From positions 620,001 to 684,000 of the forward strand of contig NZ_LWLN01000001.1 in assembly GCF_001953745.1 (NCBI RefSeq): a stretch of 64,000 bases of DNA, given 5' to 3'. The translations under genes and the position numbers were made by a program. Shown here piece after piece: positions 53,177 through 62,500 of this stretch. How positions within the stretch are numbered: the first letter of the stretch is position 1; each line of letters opens with the position of its first letter. Source of the DNA: Natrinema saccharevitans (lineage in GTDB: Archaea > Halobacteriota > Halobacteria > Halobacteriales > Natrialbaceae). A model generated the notes under the pieces. That model searched no databases and had not been told where the DNA came from. It saw only the letters and a program-made list of their open reading frames with translations.

Positions 53177-55999
53177 ATGGACGGGAACGACGGCCTCGAG
53201 TTGCCGATCGCCGACGCCGAGTTGCCCTTCGATCCCGACGTCACGACGATCGCCGACCGCGACGTCTTCGACTCGCTCGAGCCCGCCGTCCAGGAGTGGT
53301 GGCTCGAGGAGTTCGGCGAGTTCGTCCCCGAGAACGGCGGCTTCTTCACGCCGCCACAGCGGGGCGCGATCCCGAACGTCCAGTCGGGGACGAACACGCT
53401 GATCTGTGCGCCGACCGGGTCGGGCAAAACGCAGGCCAGTTTCTGTGCGATCATCGACGAACTCTATCGACGGGACCGCGACGCCGACGAGATCGACGGA
53501 CGAAGTCCGTCCGCTCGGGAGACGGCGTCTCCCGGCGGCCTCGAGAACTCCGTCTACTGTCTCTACGTCTCGCCGCTCAAGTCGCTGGCTAACGACATTC
53601 ACCGCAACCTGACGGTCCCCCTCGAGGGGATCGCGTCCGTCGTCGACCGCCGGGATGGCGAGTCGATGGGCGAGATCCGCCACGCCATCCGTCACGGCGA
53701 TACCGCCGATAGCGAGCGCCAGAAGATGCTCGAGGAGACGCCCCACATCCTGAACACGACCCCCGAGACGCTCGCCATCCTGCTCAACTCGCCGAAGTTC
53801 CGCGAGAAGCTCCGCACCGTCGAGTACGTCATCATCGACGAGATCCACTCGCTGGCCGCGGGGAAGCGCGGCACCCACCTCTCGGTCAGCCTCGAGCGAC
53901 TCGAGTCGATGACCGAGCACGACATTACCAGAATCGGCTGCTCGGCGACGATCGAACCGCTCGAGGCGGTCGCGGAGTTCCTCGTGGGGCGGGAGGAACC
54001 GGGCGGACGCTCTCGCGATTACGAGATCGTCGACGCCCGCTTCGCCCGCGAGTTCGACATCGAACTCGAGTGTCCGACCGACGACTTGATCAACACGCCC
54101 CGCGAGGTCGTCCAGAACCGGTTCTACCGGCTGCTCGACGATCACGTGCAGAACCACACGAACACGCTCGTGTTCACCAACACCCGATCGGGGGCCGAGC
54201 GGGTCCTGCACAACCTTCGCGAGCGATTCGACGCCTACGACGAGGAAAACTCCGGCTGTCACCACGGCAGCCTCTCGAAGGAGGTCCGACAGGACATCGA
54301 GGGCCGCCTGAAGTCGGGCGACCTCGACGTCGTCACCTCCTCGACCAGCCTCGAGCTGGGGATCGACATGCCCCACGTCGACCTCGTGGTTCAGGTCGGC
54401 TCGCCCAAGTCCGTCGCTTCCCTCCTCCAGCGGGTCGGCCGCGCGGGCCACCGGGTCGGCCAGACCGTCACCGGCCGCGTGATCGCGCTCGACCGGGACG
54501 AACTCCTCGAGTGTGCCGTCATGCTCACAAAGGCCGAGGAGGGATTCGTCGACTCGGTGTCGATCCCCGAGAACGCCCAGGACGTGGCCGCCCAGCACGT
54601 CTACGGGATGGCTATCGCCGAGATCCGCCCCGAGTCCGAACTGACGGCGACGCTCCGGCGAGCGTATCCCTACCGGAACTACACCGAGGCGGAGTACGAG
54701 TCGCTCATGCGCTATCTCACCGCCGACTACGCCGGGCTGGAGGAGAAAAACGTCTACGCGAAGGTCTGGCGCGACGAGAACGACCCGCCCGACGGCCAGC
54801 ACCACCACGAGGCGTTCCCCGTCGGCGAACCCCTGATCGGCAAGCGCGGCCGCCTCGCGCGGGTCATCTACATGACCAACATCGGGACGATCCCGGACTC
54901 CTTTACCTGCGATGTCTACACGCGCGCGAGCGACGAGTGGGTCGGCCAGCTCGACGAGAACTACCTGGACACCCTGGAGAAGGGCGACGTCTTCGTCCTC
55001 GGGGGCGACCACTTCGAGTTCCGCTACCGTCGGGGCTCGAAGGTCTACGTCGACCGGACGAGTGCCCGGCCGACCGTTCCCTCGTGGTACTCCGAACGTC
55101 TGCCGCTGTCGTACGACCTCGGCAACGAGATCCTGGCTTTCCAGGGAGAACTCCTCGAGCGCTACGCGGCCGGGGGACCGCCGCGGGTCCGCGCGTGGCT
55201 CCGGGAGTTCCCCCTCGACGACGACAGCGTGCGCGCGATCGCCCGTCTGTTCGATCATCAGTGTCGGTACGCCGGTCCCGAGAGCGTCAGCACGCCCGAC
55301 CGGCTCGCCGTCGAGGTCGTCCGCGACCGAGAGGAGTACGAGCGCCACTACTACGTCCACTCTACCTACGGCCGGAAGGTCAACGACGGCTTCTCGCGGC
55401 TGCTGGCCTATCGCTGCGCCCAGGAGGCGACGGCCAACGTCCGCGTCGCGGTCGCGGACAACGGCTTCGTCCTCTCGATGCCGCTCAACCGCAAGGTCGA
55501 CCTCGAGGGGATCCTTGCCGACCTCGAGGCCGAGCAAGTACGGGACGACCTCCGGGCCTCGCTGTCGGGGACCGACCTGCTCCAGCGGTACTTCCGGATC
55601 AACGCGACCCGCGCGCTGCTGATCCTCAAGCGCTACAAGGGCTACGAGAAGTCGGCGAGCGAACAGCAGGTCTCCAGCGAGATGCTGCTTGGCTTCGCCG
55701 AGGATCTCGAGGAGTTCGCGGTGATCGAGGAGACCTACCGCGAGATCTTAGAGGACAAACTCAACGTCGCTGAGATCGAGGCCATCGTCGACGCGATCGA
55801 CGCGGGCGACCTCGAGATCAGCCGCCAGTTGCTCGACTCCCCCACCCCGAGGGCGTTCGGGCTGGCCACGCTGTCGGCCAGCGACGTCGTCCTCGCCGAG
55901 GACGAGAGCGCGGCCTTACAGTCGTTTCACGAACGGGTCCTCGAGGAGATTGGCGAGGAGTCGCTGGCGGGCATTACCGCCGGATCGGACGACGAATAG
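53177..55999 (+). CDS. Lhr-type DEAD/DEAH-box ATP-dependent helicase
   Basis: 940 residues from ATG 53177; an upstream GTG at 53132 is in frame but lies in the promoter region. RecA domain 1 has the Walker A APTGSGKT (78-85), the DEIH box (VIIDEIHSL) and SAT (GCSATIEPL). Domain 2 has TNTRSGAERVL, STSLELGIDMPHVDLV and motif VI QRVGRAGHR. A winged-helix region and the Lhr core domain follow (LARVIYMTNIGTIPDSF, VFVLGGDHFEFRYRRGSKVY). This is the Lhr-core architecture of archaeal and bacterial 3'-5' translocases acting in DNA repair or RNA metabolism. An accessory C-terminal domain of full-length Lhr is absent. Confidence 0.92.
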   Translation: MDGNDGLELPIADAELPFDPDVTTIADRDVFDSLEPAVQEWWLEEFGEFVPENGGFFTPPQRGAIPNVQSGTNTLICAPTGSGKTQASFCAIIDELYRRDRDADEIDGRSPSARETASPGGLENSVYCLYVSPLKSLANDIHRNLTVPLEGIASVVDRRDGESMGEIRHAIRHGDTADSERQKMLEETPHILNTTPETLAILLNSPKFREKLRTVEYVIIDEIHSLAAGKRGTHLSVSLERLESMTEHDITRIGCSATIEPLEAVAEFLVGREEPGGRSRDYEIVDARFAREFDIELECPTDDLINTPREVVQNRFYRLLDDHVQNHTNTLVFTNTRSGAERVLHNLRERFDAYDEENSGCHHGSLSKEVRQDIEGRLKSGDLDVVTSSTSLELGIDMPHVDLVVQVGSPKSVASLLQRVGRAGHRVGQTVTGRVIALDRDELLECAVMLTKAEEGFVDSVSIPENAQDVAAQHVYGMAIAEIRPESELTATLRRAYPYRNYTEAEYESLMRYLTADYAGLEEKNVYAKVWRDENDPPDGQHHHEAFPVGEPLIGKRGRLARVIYMTNIGTIPDSFTCDVYTRASDEWVGQLDENYLDTLEKGDVFVLGGDHFEFRYRRGSKVYVDRTSARPTVPSWYSERLPLSYDLGNEILAFQGELLERYAAGGPPRVRAWLREFPLDDDSVRAIARLFDHQCRYAGPESVSTPDRLAVEVVRDREEYERHYYVHSTYGRKVNDGFSRLLAYRCAQEATANVRVAVADNGFVLSMPLNRKVDLEGILADLEAEQVRDDLRASLSGTDLLQRYFRINATRALLILKRYKGYEKSASEQQVSSEMLLGFAEDLEEFAVIEETYREILEDKLNVAEIEAIVDAIDAGDLEISRQLLDSPTPRAFGLATLSASDVVLAEDESAALQSFHERVLEEIGEESLAGITAGSDDE

Positions 56000-56086
56000 C
56001 GGCCGCCGGTCCGGTCGACGAAGCCGCGTCCCCGCCGTCGTCCGTCGATCGGGTTAACAGCGGTAGGGTCCTCCCAAACTGACTTT

Positions 56087-56161
56087 ATGTTGGAAACTGA
56101 AGTAGCGGCTGTCACCAATGATAATGCGAGGATTTACCATACAACACGGCGCTGGAAGTAG
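56087..56161 (+). CDS. Possible 24-residue micro-protein
   Basis: ATG 56087 to TAG 56161 reads MLETEVAAVTNDNARIYHTT then RRWK. It stands out by lower GC and balanced composition in a 210-base spacer with no other gene. No ribosome binding site is clear, but leaderless starts are usual here. Weak evidence; it may be chance. Confidence 0.25.
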   Translation: MLETEVAAVTNDNARIYHTTRRWK

Positions 56162-56210
56162 CGGGTCCGTCCGCGAACCCGACCGCACGGCGACCGCGGG
56201 TGGTCGATAG

Positions 56211-57065
56211 ATGGTCGACCACGAGACCTGGTCCGACGAGCAGTCGGCCACGACGGTATCGGTCGACGGCCACGACCTCGAGATCGCCTACCACGAGGCC
56301 GGCCCCGCAGACGCCGACGAACCGCCGGTCGTCTTCGTCCACGGTATCCCGACGTGGTCGTATCTCTGGCGCGATGTCGTCCCGCCGGTCGCCGAAGATC
56401 GCCGGACGATCGCGCTCGATATGGCCGGCTACGGCAACTCCGCAATGTACGACGGCTTCGACCGCTCTATCCGCGCTCAGGAGGGCGTCCTCGAGGCCTT
56501 GCTCGACGATCTCGGAATCGAGGAGATCGCGCTCGTCGGCCACGACATCGGCGGCGGCGTCGCCCTGCGCTTCGCCGCGCACAACCCCGACGTCGTCGAC
56601 CGGCTCGTTCTCTCGAACGCCGTCTGTTACGACTCCTGGCCTGTCGAGTTCGTCTCGAACCTCGGCCTGCCGTCGACGGCCGACATCGATCGCGAGGAAC
56701 TCGAGGGCCGCCTCGAGGCGGCGTTCGTCGAGGGGGCCTACGGCGAGGCCGATCCCGAGTTCGTCGGGGGCATGAAAGCACCGTGGCTGACCGACGACGG
56801 TCACCTGTCGCTGGTTCGCAACGCGGTCGCGACGAACACGAACCACACGATCGAGATCGACTACGGGGCGATCGACGCCGAGACGCTGCTTCTGTGGGGC
56901 GAAGACGACGTGATGCAGCCCTACGGTTACGCCGAACGGCTGGCCGATGACGTCGCCGACGCCGAACTCGCACCGCTGTCGGAGGCCTATCACTGGGTCC
57001 CCGAGGATCGATCGGACGCGTACGCCGAGCGCCTCCGTGCGTTTCTGTCCGGAGCGCAACGGTAA
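56211..57065 (+). CDS. Alpha/beta hydrolase with Asp nucleophile (haloalkane dehalogenase / epoxide hydrolase type)
   Basis: 284 residues. The oxyanion-loop motif HGIPTWSYLWR resembles the HGNPTWSYLWR of haloalkane dehalogenases, and the nucleophile elbow is GHDIGGG with Asp112. The acid is in LLLWGEDDVMQP and the final His in EAYHWVPEDRSDAY, completing the triad. The cap domain spans about 140-210. An Asp nucleophile points to dehalogenase or epoxide hydrolase chemistry, though many homologues are esterases of unknown substrate. It lies 30 bases before an Lrp-like regulator on the same strand. Confidence 0.85.
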   Translation: MVDHETWSDEQSATTVSVDGHDLEIAYHEAGPADADEPPVVFVHGIPTWSYLWRDVVPPVAEDRRTIALDMAGYGNSAMYDGFDRSIRAQEGVLEALLDDLGIEEIALVGHDIGGGVALRFAAHNPDVVDRLVLSNAVCYDSWPVEFVSNLGLPSTADIDREELEGRLEAAFVEGAYGEADPEFVGGMKAPWLTDDGHLSLVRNAVATNTNHTIEIDYGAIDAETLLLWGEDDVMQPYGYAERLADDVADAELAPLSEAYHWVPEDRSDAYAERLRAFLSGAQR

Positions 57066-57095
57066 AATCATGCCCGGGACGATACTCACGACAAC

Positions 57096-57611
57096 ATGAG
57101 CGGCGATCCACCGAACTGGGAGTTCAAGGACCGCGACATCGCGATCCTGAGCGAACTCTCGACCGACCCTCAGTTGTCTTCACGCGAGTTGACCCAAGTA
57201 CTGGAATCGGAGTACGACATCGACGTCTCTCACGTCACCGTCAGCGAGTCGATCCGGCGAATGCGCGACGAGGGCGTCTTTCGCGAGGCGATCATCCCCA
57301 ACGAGGAGTACTACATCTTCGCGCTGTTCGAGTTCAAGTTCAATCCCGAACACTTCGACGAGTACTGGCGCGACGCGATGGAGTACATCAAACAGGACAA
57401 ACACACCCTGTTTTTCTTCCTCTCGGACGGGGAGTACCAGTGGAAGACGGTCATGATGTTCCGGGACCGACAGGAAGTGTCCCAGTGGATCCACGACTGC
57501 TACTCCGAACACGGCGCGGTCATCGCCAACATCCGTAACTCGGCGGTCCACAACGTCCTCAAGTTCCAGACCGATCCGCGGATCTACGAGGAACTGGGCG
57601 AGGACCGATAG
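57096..57611 (+). CDS. Lrp/AsnC-like winged-helix transcriptional regulator
   Basis: 171 residues (MSGDPPNWEFKDRDIAILSE). A winged helix (DIAILSELSTDPQLSSRELT, VTVSESIRRMRDEGVFREAI) is followed by a ligand-sensing domain with FALFEFKFNPEHFDEYW and TLFFFLSDGEYQWKTVMMFR, like an ACT/RAM fold with unusual aromatic content. Its proximity to acyl-CoA genes at 57.7-60.1 kb suggests control of fatty-acid catabolism, as an inference. Confidence 0.82.
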   Translation: MSGDPPNWEFKDRDIAILSELSTDPQLSSRELTQVLESEYDIDVSHVTVSESIRRMRDEGVFREAIIPNEEYYIFALFEFKFNPEHFDEYWRDAMEYIKQDKHTLFFFLSDGEYQWKTVMMFRDRQEVSQWIHDCYSEHGAVIANIRNSAVHNVLKFQTDPRIYEELGEDR

Positions 57612-57727
57612 CCGTTCTCGCGGTGACGCTCGAGAAATCGAACGCACGACACTGCTGGCCTCGACAGCCGGGGCCACGACCCCAGGAGACGGGAAACGGC
57701 GGCTCGAGACGCCTGCGAACGACGGCG

Positions 57728-58183
57728 TTACTCGTCGCCGATCCCGTCCCGGAAGAGTCGATAGGTAGTGCGACCGACGGCAGCCTCGCCGTCGTCGCCC
57801 GTCACCGACACGTCCGTGACGCCGGTCGAACCGCCGACCCGGAGGACCTCCGCTTCGGCCCGCAGGTCACCGGTCGCCGGCCGCAGATACGAGACGTTGA
57901 GATCGGTCGTCGTCAGATGGGACTCGCTGGGGTCTTCGAACGTACTCCGCAACGCGAACGCGCTCGAGGTGTCGATCAGCGTCGCGACGATGCCACCGTG
58001 GACCGGATCCGGCCCGTCGGTACCGATGGGGTTCTCGAACTCCTCGTTGCGCTCGAGGACGAGGACCGCCCGGCCGTCCGCGAGGGACTCGACCTCGATA
58101 TCGAGCCACGACAAGTAGCCGTGTCGCTGGACGAACGACGCCCACTCCGGCCAGCCCGGTGCGTCCGACGGTCCGTCGGTCAT
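57728..58183 (-). CDS. PaaI-type hot-dog-fold acyl-CoA thioesterase
   Basis: 151 residues from the ATG at 58181-58183 (MTDGPSDAPGWPEWASFVQR). The core motif is GPDPVHGGIVATLIDTSSAF, whose HGG and Asp mark the PaaI/4HBT class, followed by TTTDLNVSYLRPATGDLRAE. It hydrolyses acyl-CoA or hydroxyphenylacetyl-CoA to free acid and CoA. It starts one base after the stop of the fused beta-oxidation enzyme and is surely co-transcribed with it. Confidence 0.87.
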   Translation of the reverse strand: MTDGPSDAPGWPEWASFVQRHGYLSWLDIEVESLADGRAVLVLERNEEFENPIGTDGPDPVHGGIVATLIDTSSAFALRSTFEDPSESHLTTTDLNVSYLRPATGDLRAEAEVLRVGGSTGVTDVSVTGDDGEAAVGRTTYRLFRDGIGDE

Positions 58184-58184
58184 G

Positions 58185-60137
58185 TTACTTGCCCTCGAAC
58201 TCCGGCTCGCGGTCCTCGGCGAACGCCGCGGTACCCTCGAGGACGTCCTCGGTGCTGGAAAGCAGGCCAAAGCCCTGACTCTCCATGGCGATCGCGGCCT
58301 CGATGCTCGCGTCCTCGCCCTCGTTCATGACCTTCTTTGCGATCTTGAGGGCGATCGGCGGGCCGCCGGCCAGGTCGTCGACGAACTCGGAGACGGTGTC
58401 GTCGAAGTCCTCGCGCTCGACCGAGCGGTTGATCAGGCCCCACTCCTCGGCGCGGTCGGCGTCGATGTGGTTGCCCCGGAAGACCAGTTCCTTCGCGCGG
58501 GTCTCGCCGAGGATTCGGGTCAGCCGCTGGGTGCCGCCGCCGCCGGGGATCAGGCCGAGGTTGATCTCGGGCGCGCCGAACGAGGAGCGCTCGGTCGCGA
58601 CCCGCAGGTCACAGGCCAGCGCGAGTTCGAGGCCGCCGCCGAGACAGAAGCCGTCGATCTTCGCCAGCACGGGCCGTTCGAAGTCGTTGACCGTCTCGAA
58701 GGCGGGTGTGACGTCCATCAGGTCGGTCGGATCGGCGTCGCTGAAGCCGGAGACGTCCGCGCCGGCACAGAACGCCTGATCGCCCGCGCCCTCGATGGTC
58801 GCACAGCGGACCTCGTCAGTGTCGACGTTCGAGAACAGGTCGTCGATCTCGGCGAGCAGGTCGTCCGAGAGCGCGTTCATCCGCGAGGGCCGGTCGAGTT
58901 CGACGGACAGGACGCCGTCTTCGAGGTCGTAGTTCAGGTCGTGGTAGGGACCGAGGCTGTCGTCGTCGTAGCTGTAGAACCCTTCGCCGGCCTCCTCGCC
59001 GGTCTTGCCCTCTTCGACGAGCTGCTCGAGGTACGGGTGGGGCTCGAAGCGGTCCGCGCCCGTCTCCTCGGAGAGGGTCTCGAGCTTCTCGAGGACCGTG
59101 TCGAGGCCGATCTTGTCGCCGCGTCGGCAGATGCCCTCGGGGAAGCCCAGGCCGAGCTGGACGCCGGTGTCGACCTCCTCGGGGGTCGCGACGTCCTCGC
59201 CGACGAGGAAGGCCGCACGATTTATCATGCGGGCCTCGACGCGGAGCCAGTCGAAGTCGCCCGCGTCCTCGGGCTCGTAGTCCGCGCCGTCGCCGTCCTC
59301 GTAGTCGTAGAAGCCCTTGCCGGTCTTCTGGCCGAGATCGCCGGCCTCGACTTTCTCTTCGGTGATCGGCGGGATCGGGCTGTCGCCTTCCTTTCGGACG
59401 TGGTAGCCGACGTCGATACCGGTGAGGTCGCCGAGTTCGAACGGCCCCATCGGGTAGCCCCGCTCGTGGACCATCGTCGCGTCGGCCTCGCGGATCGTCG
59501 CCTCGTCGTTCGAGACCATAAAGGCGGGTTCGCCGCCGAAGGGGCCGACGATCGTGTTGACGACGAAGCCGCGGACGTCCTTGCGGACGTAGATCGGCGT
59601 CTTGTCGATCGACTCGACCCACTCGTATCCGGCTTCCGCCGCCTCGTCGCTGGTGTCCTCGCCGTAGATGACCTCGACTAGGTCCATCTTCACCGGCGGG
59701 TTGAAAAAGTGCAGTCCCAGCACGCGCTCCGAGGAGTCGACGACCTCCGCGATGTCGGAGATCGGCAGGCTCGAGGTGTTCGTCGCAAGCAGCGTGTCGC
59801 CGCTGGTGTACTCCTCGAGGTCGGTGAAGATCTCGTGTTTCAGGTCCAGATCCTCGGGCGCGGCCTCGATCACGAGGTCGGCGTCGGCGACGGCCTCCTC
59901 TAAGTCCGTCGTCGTGTCGATCCGGTCGAGGACCTCCTCGGCCGTCTCGTCGATTAGCTCCTTTTCCTCGAGTTTCTCGACGCTCCACTTGATCGACTCG
60001 TAGCCGTCCTCGACGAACTCGTCTTTGATGTCACGCATCGTGACATCGTAGCCGGCCATCGCGGTCACTTCGGTGATTCCGTGTCCCATGTTGCCCGCGC
60101 CCAGCACTGCCACGCGGTCGATGCTGTCCAGTGACAT
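58185..60137 (-). CDS. Fused 3-hydroxyacyl-CoA dehydrogenase / enoyl-CoA hydratase
   Basis: 650 residues from the ATG at 60135-60137 (MSLDSIDRVAVLGAGNMGHG); in-frame codons further upstream are Arg/Pro-rich. Order: NAD-binding HCDH (VAVLGAGNMGHGI, ATNTSSLPISDIA, GLHFFNPPVKMDLVE), two C-terminal HCDH helical domains (RPIGPFELGDLTGID-type GPFELGDLTGIDVG), then a crotonase domain (DQAFCAGADVSGF, CLGGGLELALACDLR, FGAPEINLGLIPGGGGTQRL). This is the reverse of the bacterial FadB order. It performs the hydration and dehydrogenation of beta-oxidation, in the cytoplasm. Confidence 0.94.
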   Translation of the reverse strand: MSLDSIDRVAVLGAGNMGHGITEVTAMAGYDVTMRDIKDEFVEDGYESIKWSVEKLEEKELIDETAEEVLDRIDTTTDLEEAVADADLVIEAAPEDLDLKHEIFTDLEEYTSGDTLLATNTSSLPISDIAEVVDSSERVLGLHFFNPPVKMDLVEVIYGEDTSDEAAEAGYEWVESIDKTPIYVRKDVRGFVVNTIVGPFGGEPAFMVSNDEATIREADATMVHERGYPMGPFELGDLTGIDVGYHVRKEGDSPIPPITEEKVEAGDLGQKTGKGFYDYEDGDGADYEPEDAGDFDWLRVEARMINRAAFLVGEDVATPEEVDTGVQLGLGFPEGICRRGDKIGLDTVLEKLETLSEETGADRFEPHPYLEQLVEEGKTGEEAGEGFYSYDDDSLGPYHDLNYDLEDGVLSVELDRPSRMNALSDDLLAEIDDLFSNVDTDEVRCATIEGAGDQAFCAGADVSGFSDADPTDLMDVTPAFETVNDFERPVLAKIDGFCLGGGLELALACDLRVATERSSFGAPEINLGLIPGGGGTQRLTRILGETRAKELVFRGNHIDADRAEEWGLINRSVEREDFDDTVSEFVDDLAGGPPIALKIAKKVMNEGEDASIEAAIAMESQGFGLLSSTEDVLEGTAAFAEDREPEFEGK

Positions 60138-60432
60138 GGTCGTCCCATTGCCGGGAACCGTCTTAATACCACCGAACCGTATTAGCAATGTTAAGCCCGT
60201 TGTCGGCCGTTGTACAGCGCGTACGTCGATTTGGGCCTGTGTCGAACGTCGGTAACGACTGCTCGATAGCGGCCGTGGTCGGGAGATCGAGCTGCCGACC
60301 GACCGCGGTGGCACGCGTCTCGGCTGTCCGTACGATCGTTCGGGCGGCCGCGAACGCACGCCGGCCAACCTCGCGGCTACTGCGGCGGCTGTGCGAGTCG
60401 CCCTTCGGAGGAAATCGACCCGGCTCGAGGCC

Positions 60433-61494
60433 CTACAGCGGTTCGTCGCCTTCGATGATCCGTTTCGCGCGCGCAGCCAGCGCCGGCACGCGATCGCGCA
60501 TCTTCGGGTACATCGGGTCGTCGCTGTTGCCCTCGAGGTAGCGCCGGAAGAACATCTCGCCGAGCCCGGCGAGTTTGTACACCGCGAGCGCGCGGTAGAA
60601 CCGCTCGTGTTCGAACTCGTAGCCGGTGCGAGATTCCCAGCGGTCGACCAGTTCGCGGCGGGTCGGATACCCCTCCCGTTCCATGAACCGGGTGACCAGT
60701 TCCGGGAGTTCGGGATCGGGGTCCTTCGCGTCGCGCCAGTACGACAGCATCCAGCCGAGGTCGGCCCGGGGATCGCCCAGCGTGGCCATCTCCCAGTCGA
60801 AGACGCCGACCAGTTCCGGCGGCGTTCCCGGCCCGAACATCACGTTGTCGAGTTTGTAGTCGCCGTGGACGAGCGTGTGGGGATGGTCCTCGGGGACGTT
60901 GTCGCGGAGCCAGCCCCCGACCTCGTGGAGATCGGGAACCTCGCGTTCGTCCTCCGTCACTTCGAACGCCCACGAGAGCTGTTTGCCCCAGCGGTCGACC
61001 TGGCGTTGCGTGTATCCCTCGGGGCGGCCGAACTCGCCGAGCCCGATCGCCTCGTAGTCGAGGTCGTGGATCTCCGCCAGCGTGTCGACGAGTTCCTCGC
61101 CGACGCGCTCGCGGTGGTCGGGATCGGCGAACCGCTCCGGCTCCGCTTCTCGGAGGACGGTCCCCTCGAGTTGCTCCATCACGTAGAAGTCGCTGCCGAT
61201 GACGTCGTGGTTTTCGCAGGCCAGCAGCGGGGTCGGTACCGGGACGTCGGTGTCGGCCACCGCGTTCGTGACGCGGTACTCCCGGAGGACGTCGTGGGCC
61301 GTATCGGCGGTTTCGCCCGGCGGCGGTCGCCGGATCACGAGTTCCCGATCGCCCCACGTGACGAACAGGGTTTCGTTGGAGTGGCCCTCCTGATGGCGCT
61401 CGATGTCGTACTCGTCGACCTCGCCGAGGTGGTCCGTCAGGTACGCCGCCAGCGCGTCCTCGTCGACGAGGCGCTCGTAGTAGCTATCGCTCAT
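60433..61494 (-). CDS. Phosphotransferase of the APH/ACAD10-like family
   Basis: 353 residues from the ATG at 61492-61494. A kinase-like fold: N-lobe with HQEGHSNETLFVTWGDRELV and RRPPPGETADTAHDV, the catalytic loop LVHGDYKLDNVMFGPG (Asp and Asn) and VFDWEMATLGDPRADLGWML as the DFG-like metal site. Relatives lie beside acyl-CoA dehydrogenases and in ACAD10 and ACAD11, where they phosphorylate 4-hydroxyacyl-CoA. The link to the neighbouring beta-oxidation enzyme fits that role. Confidence 0.85.
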   Translation of the reverse strand: MSDSYYERLVDEDALAAYLTDHLGEVDEYDIERHQEGHSNETLFVTWGDRELVIRRPPPGETADTAHDVLREYRVTNAVADTDVPVPTPLLACENHDVIGSDFYVMEQLEGTVLREAEPERFADPDHRERVGEELVDTLAEIHDLDYEAIGLGEFGRPEGYTQRQVDRWGKQLSWAFEVTEDEREVPDLHEVGGWLRDNVPEDHPHTLVHGDYKLDNVMFGPGTPPELVGVFDWEMATLGDPRADLGWMLSYWRDAKDPDPELPELVTRFMEREGYPTRRELVDRWESRTGYEFEHERFYRALAVYKLAGLGEMFFRRYLEGNSDDPMYPKMRDRVPALAARAKRIIEGDEPL

Positions 61495-61762
61495 GGCAGG
61501 GGAGTGGTACGGCCGGCGTCGCGGGCCGGTGCGGTGTCGTTCGTGGCGGTTCGCTTCGCAGTGGACATTGTCGTGTGCTACTGTATCTCCCCCTTTACGA
61601 AAATAGTTACGCCGCGAATTCTCTTTTACAATGTTTGTGTAGTGGAAGTTACCGTACGGCACGACCGTCCGCGGGTCGGACGGGAAGAGTCGACCAGCCG
61701 ATCGGGCGCAGGTCGGTCGTCAGGGCCGTCGGCCCGTCGTTTCGATTCGCCGCGGCCGAGCG

Positions 61763-62500
61763 CTACTCGTCCCGCGTCCCGTCGACGATCTCGAGGATCT
61801 CCTCGGGCGACTCGATCCGATAGGCCACCGCGGGACCGTCCTCGGCACCGAAGGCGACGCCGTGTATGCCCGCTTCCGCGGCTCCCTTCACGTCGTGATC
61901 GTAGCGGTCGCCGATCATCAGCGACCGCTCCGGGACGACGCCGGCCTTCGCGACGGCCGTCTCGAACATCGCCGGATCGGGCTTGGTGTAGCCGACCTCT
62001 TCGGAGGTGGTGATCGAGTCGAAGTGTTCGCGGACGCCGAACCGCTCGAGCATCCGTTTCCCCTCGGCGTCGTCGACGTCGCTGACGACGCCGACGTGGA
62101 GGTCCCGGTCGGCCAGCCGTTCGATCGCTTTGACGGCACCCGGAACCGGTTCGATCGACGCCTCGACGATCTCCTCGAACCGGGGCTCCCACTCCTCGCG
62201 GGGGACGTCCTCGCCGACGATGGCCGCGACGGCGCGGTGATACCCCTCGCGCGCGGACCGGAACTCGGTGCCGTCGCGCTCGCGGAAGTAATCTCCTACC
62301 GTCGTCCGCCAGGTCTCGACGGCCTCGTCGACGGTCGTCTCGAGGTCGTGGCGGTCACAGAGGCCCGCGACGAACTCGGCGTGGGCACTCTGTACCGACT
62401 CGAGCCCGAGGATGACGCCGCCGATGTCCCAGAAGACGGCCTCCCACTCGCCCACACCGGGTTCCGCTGTGTCGCCGTCTCGGGTCGCGTCTTCGCTCAT
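61763..62500 (-). CDS. HAD-superfamily phosphatase
   Basis: 245 residues from the ATG at 62498-62500 (MSEDATRDGDTAEPGVGEWE). Motif I is FWDIGGVILG (Asp nucleophile; the usual second Asp is replaced by Gly, so the class is less certain), motif II is VGVVSDVDD, and motif III-IV are YTKPDPAMFETAVAKAGVVP and MIGDRYDHDVKGAAEAGIHG. Its start overlaps the hydroxy-acid dehydrogenase stop by several bases. A phosphoglycolate-phosphatase-like role would suit the neighbour but is unproven. Confidence 0.82.
   Translation of the reverse strand: MSEDATRDGDTAEPGVGEWEAVFWDIGGVILGLESVQSAHAEFVAGLCDRHDLETTVDEAVETWRTTVGDYFRERDGTEFRSAREGYHRAVAAIVGEDVPREEWEPRFEEIVEASIEPVPGAVKAIERLADRDLHVGVVSDVDDAEGKRMLERFGVREHFDSITTSEEVGYTKPDPAMFETAVAKAGVVPERSLMIGDRYDHDVKGAAEAGIHGVAFGAEDGPAVAYRIESPEEILEIVDGTRDE

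Noticed and set aside
52991-55537. Open frame of 848 codons on the minus strand
   Set aside because: Antisense to the Lhr-type helicase, whose motifs are unmistakable.
60138-60368. 77-residue N-terminal extension of the beta-oxidation fusion
   Set aside because: Arg/Pro/Ser-rich, covers the AT-rich promoter; the NAD-binding fold starts directly after the ATG at 60137.
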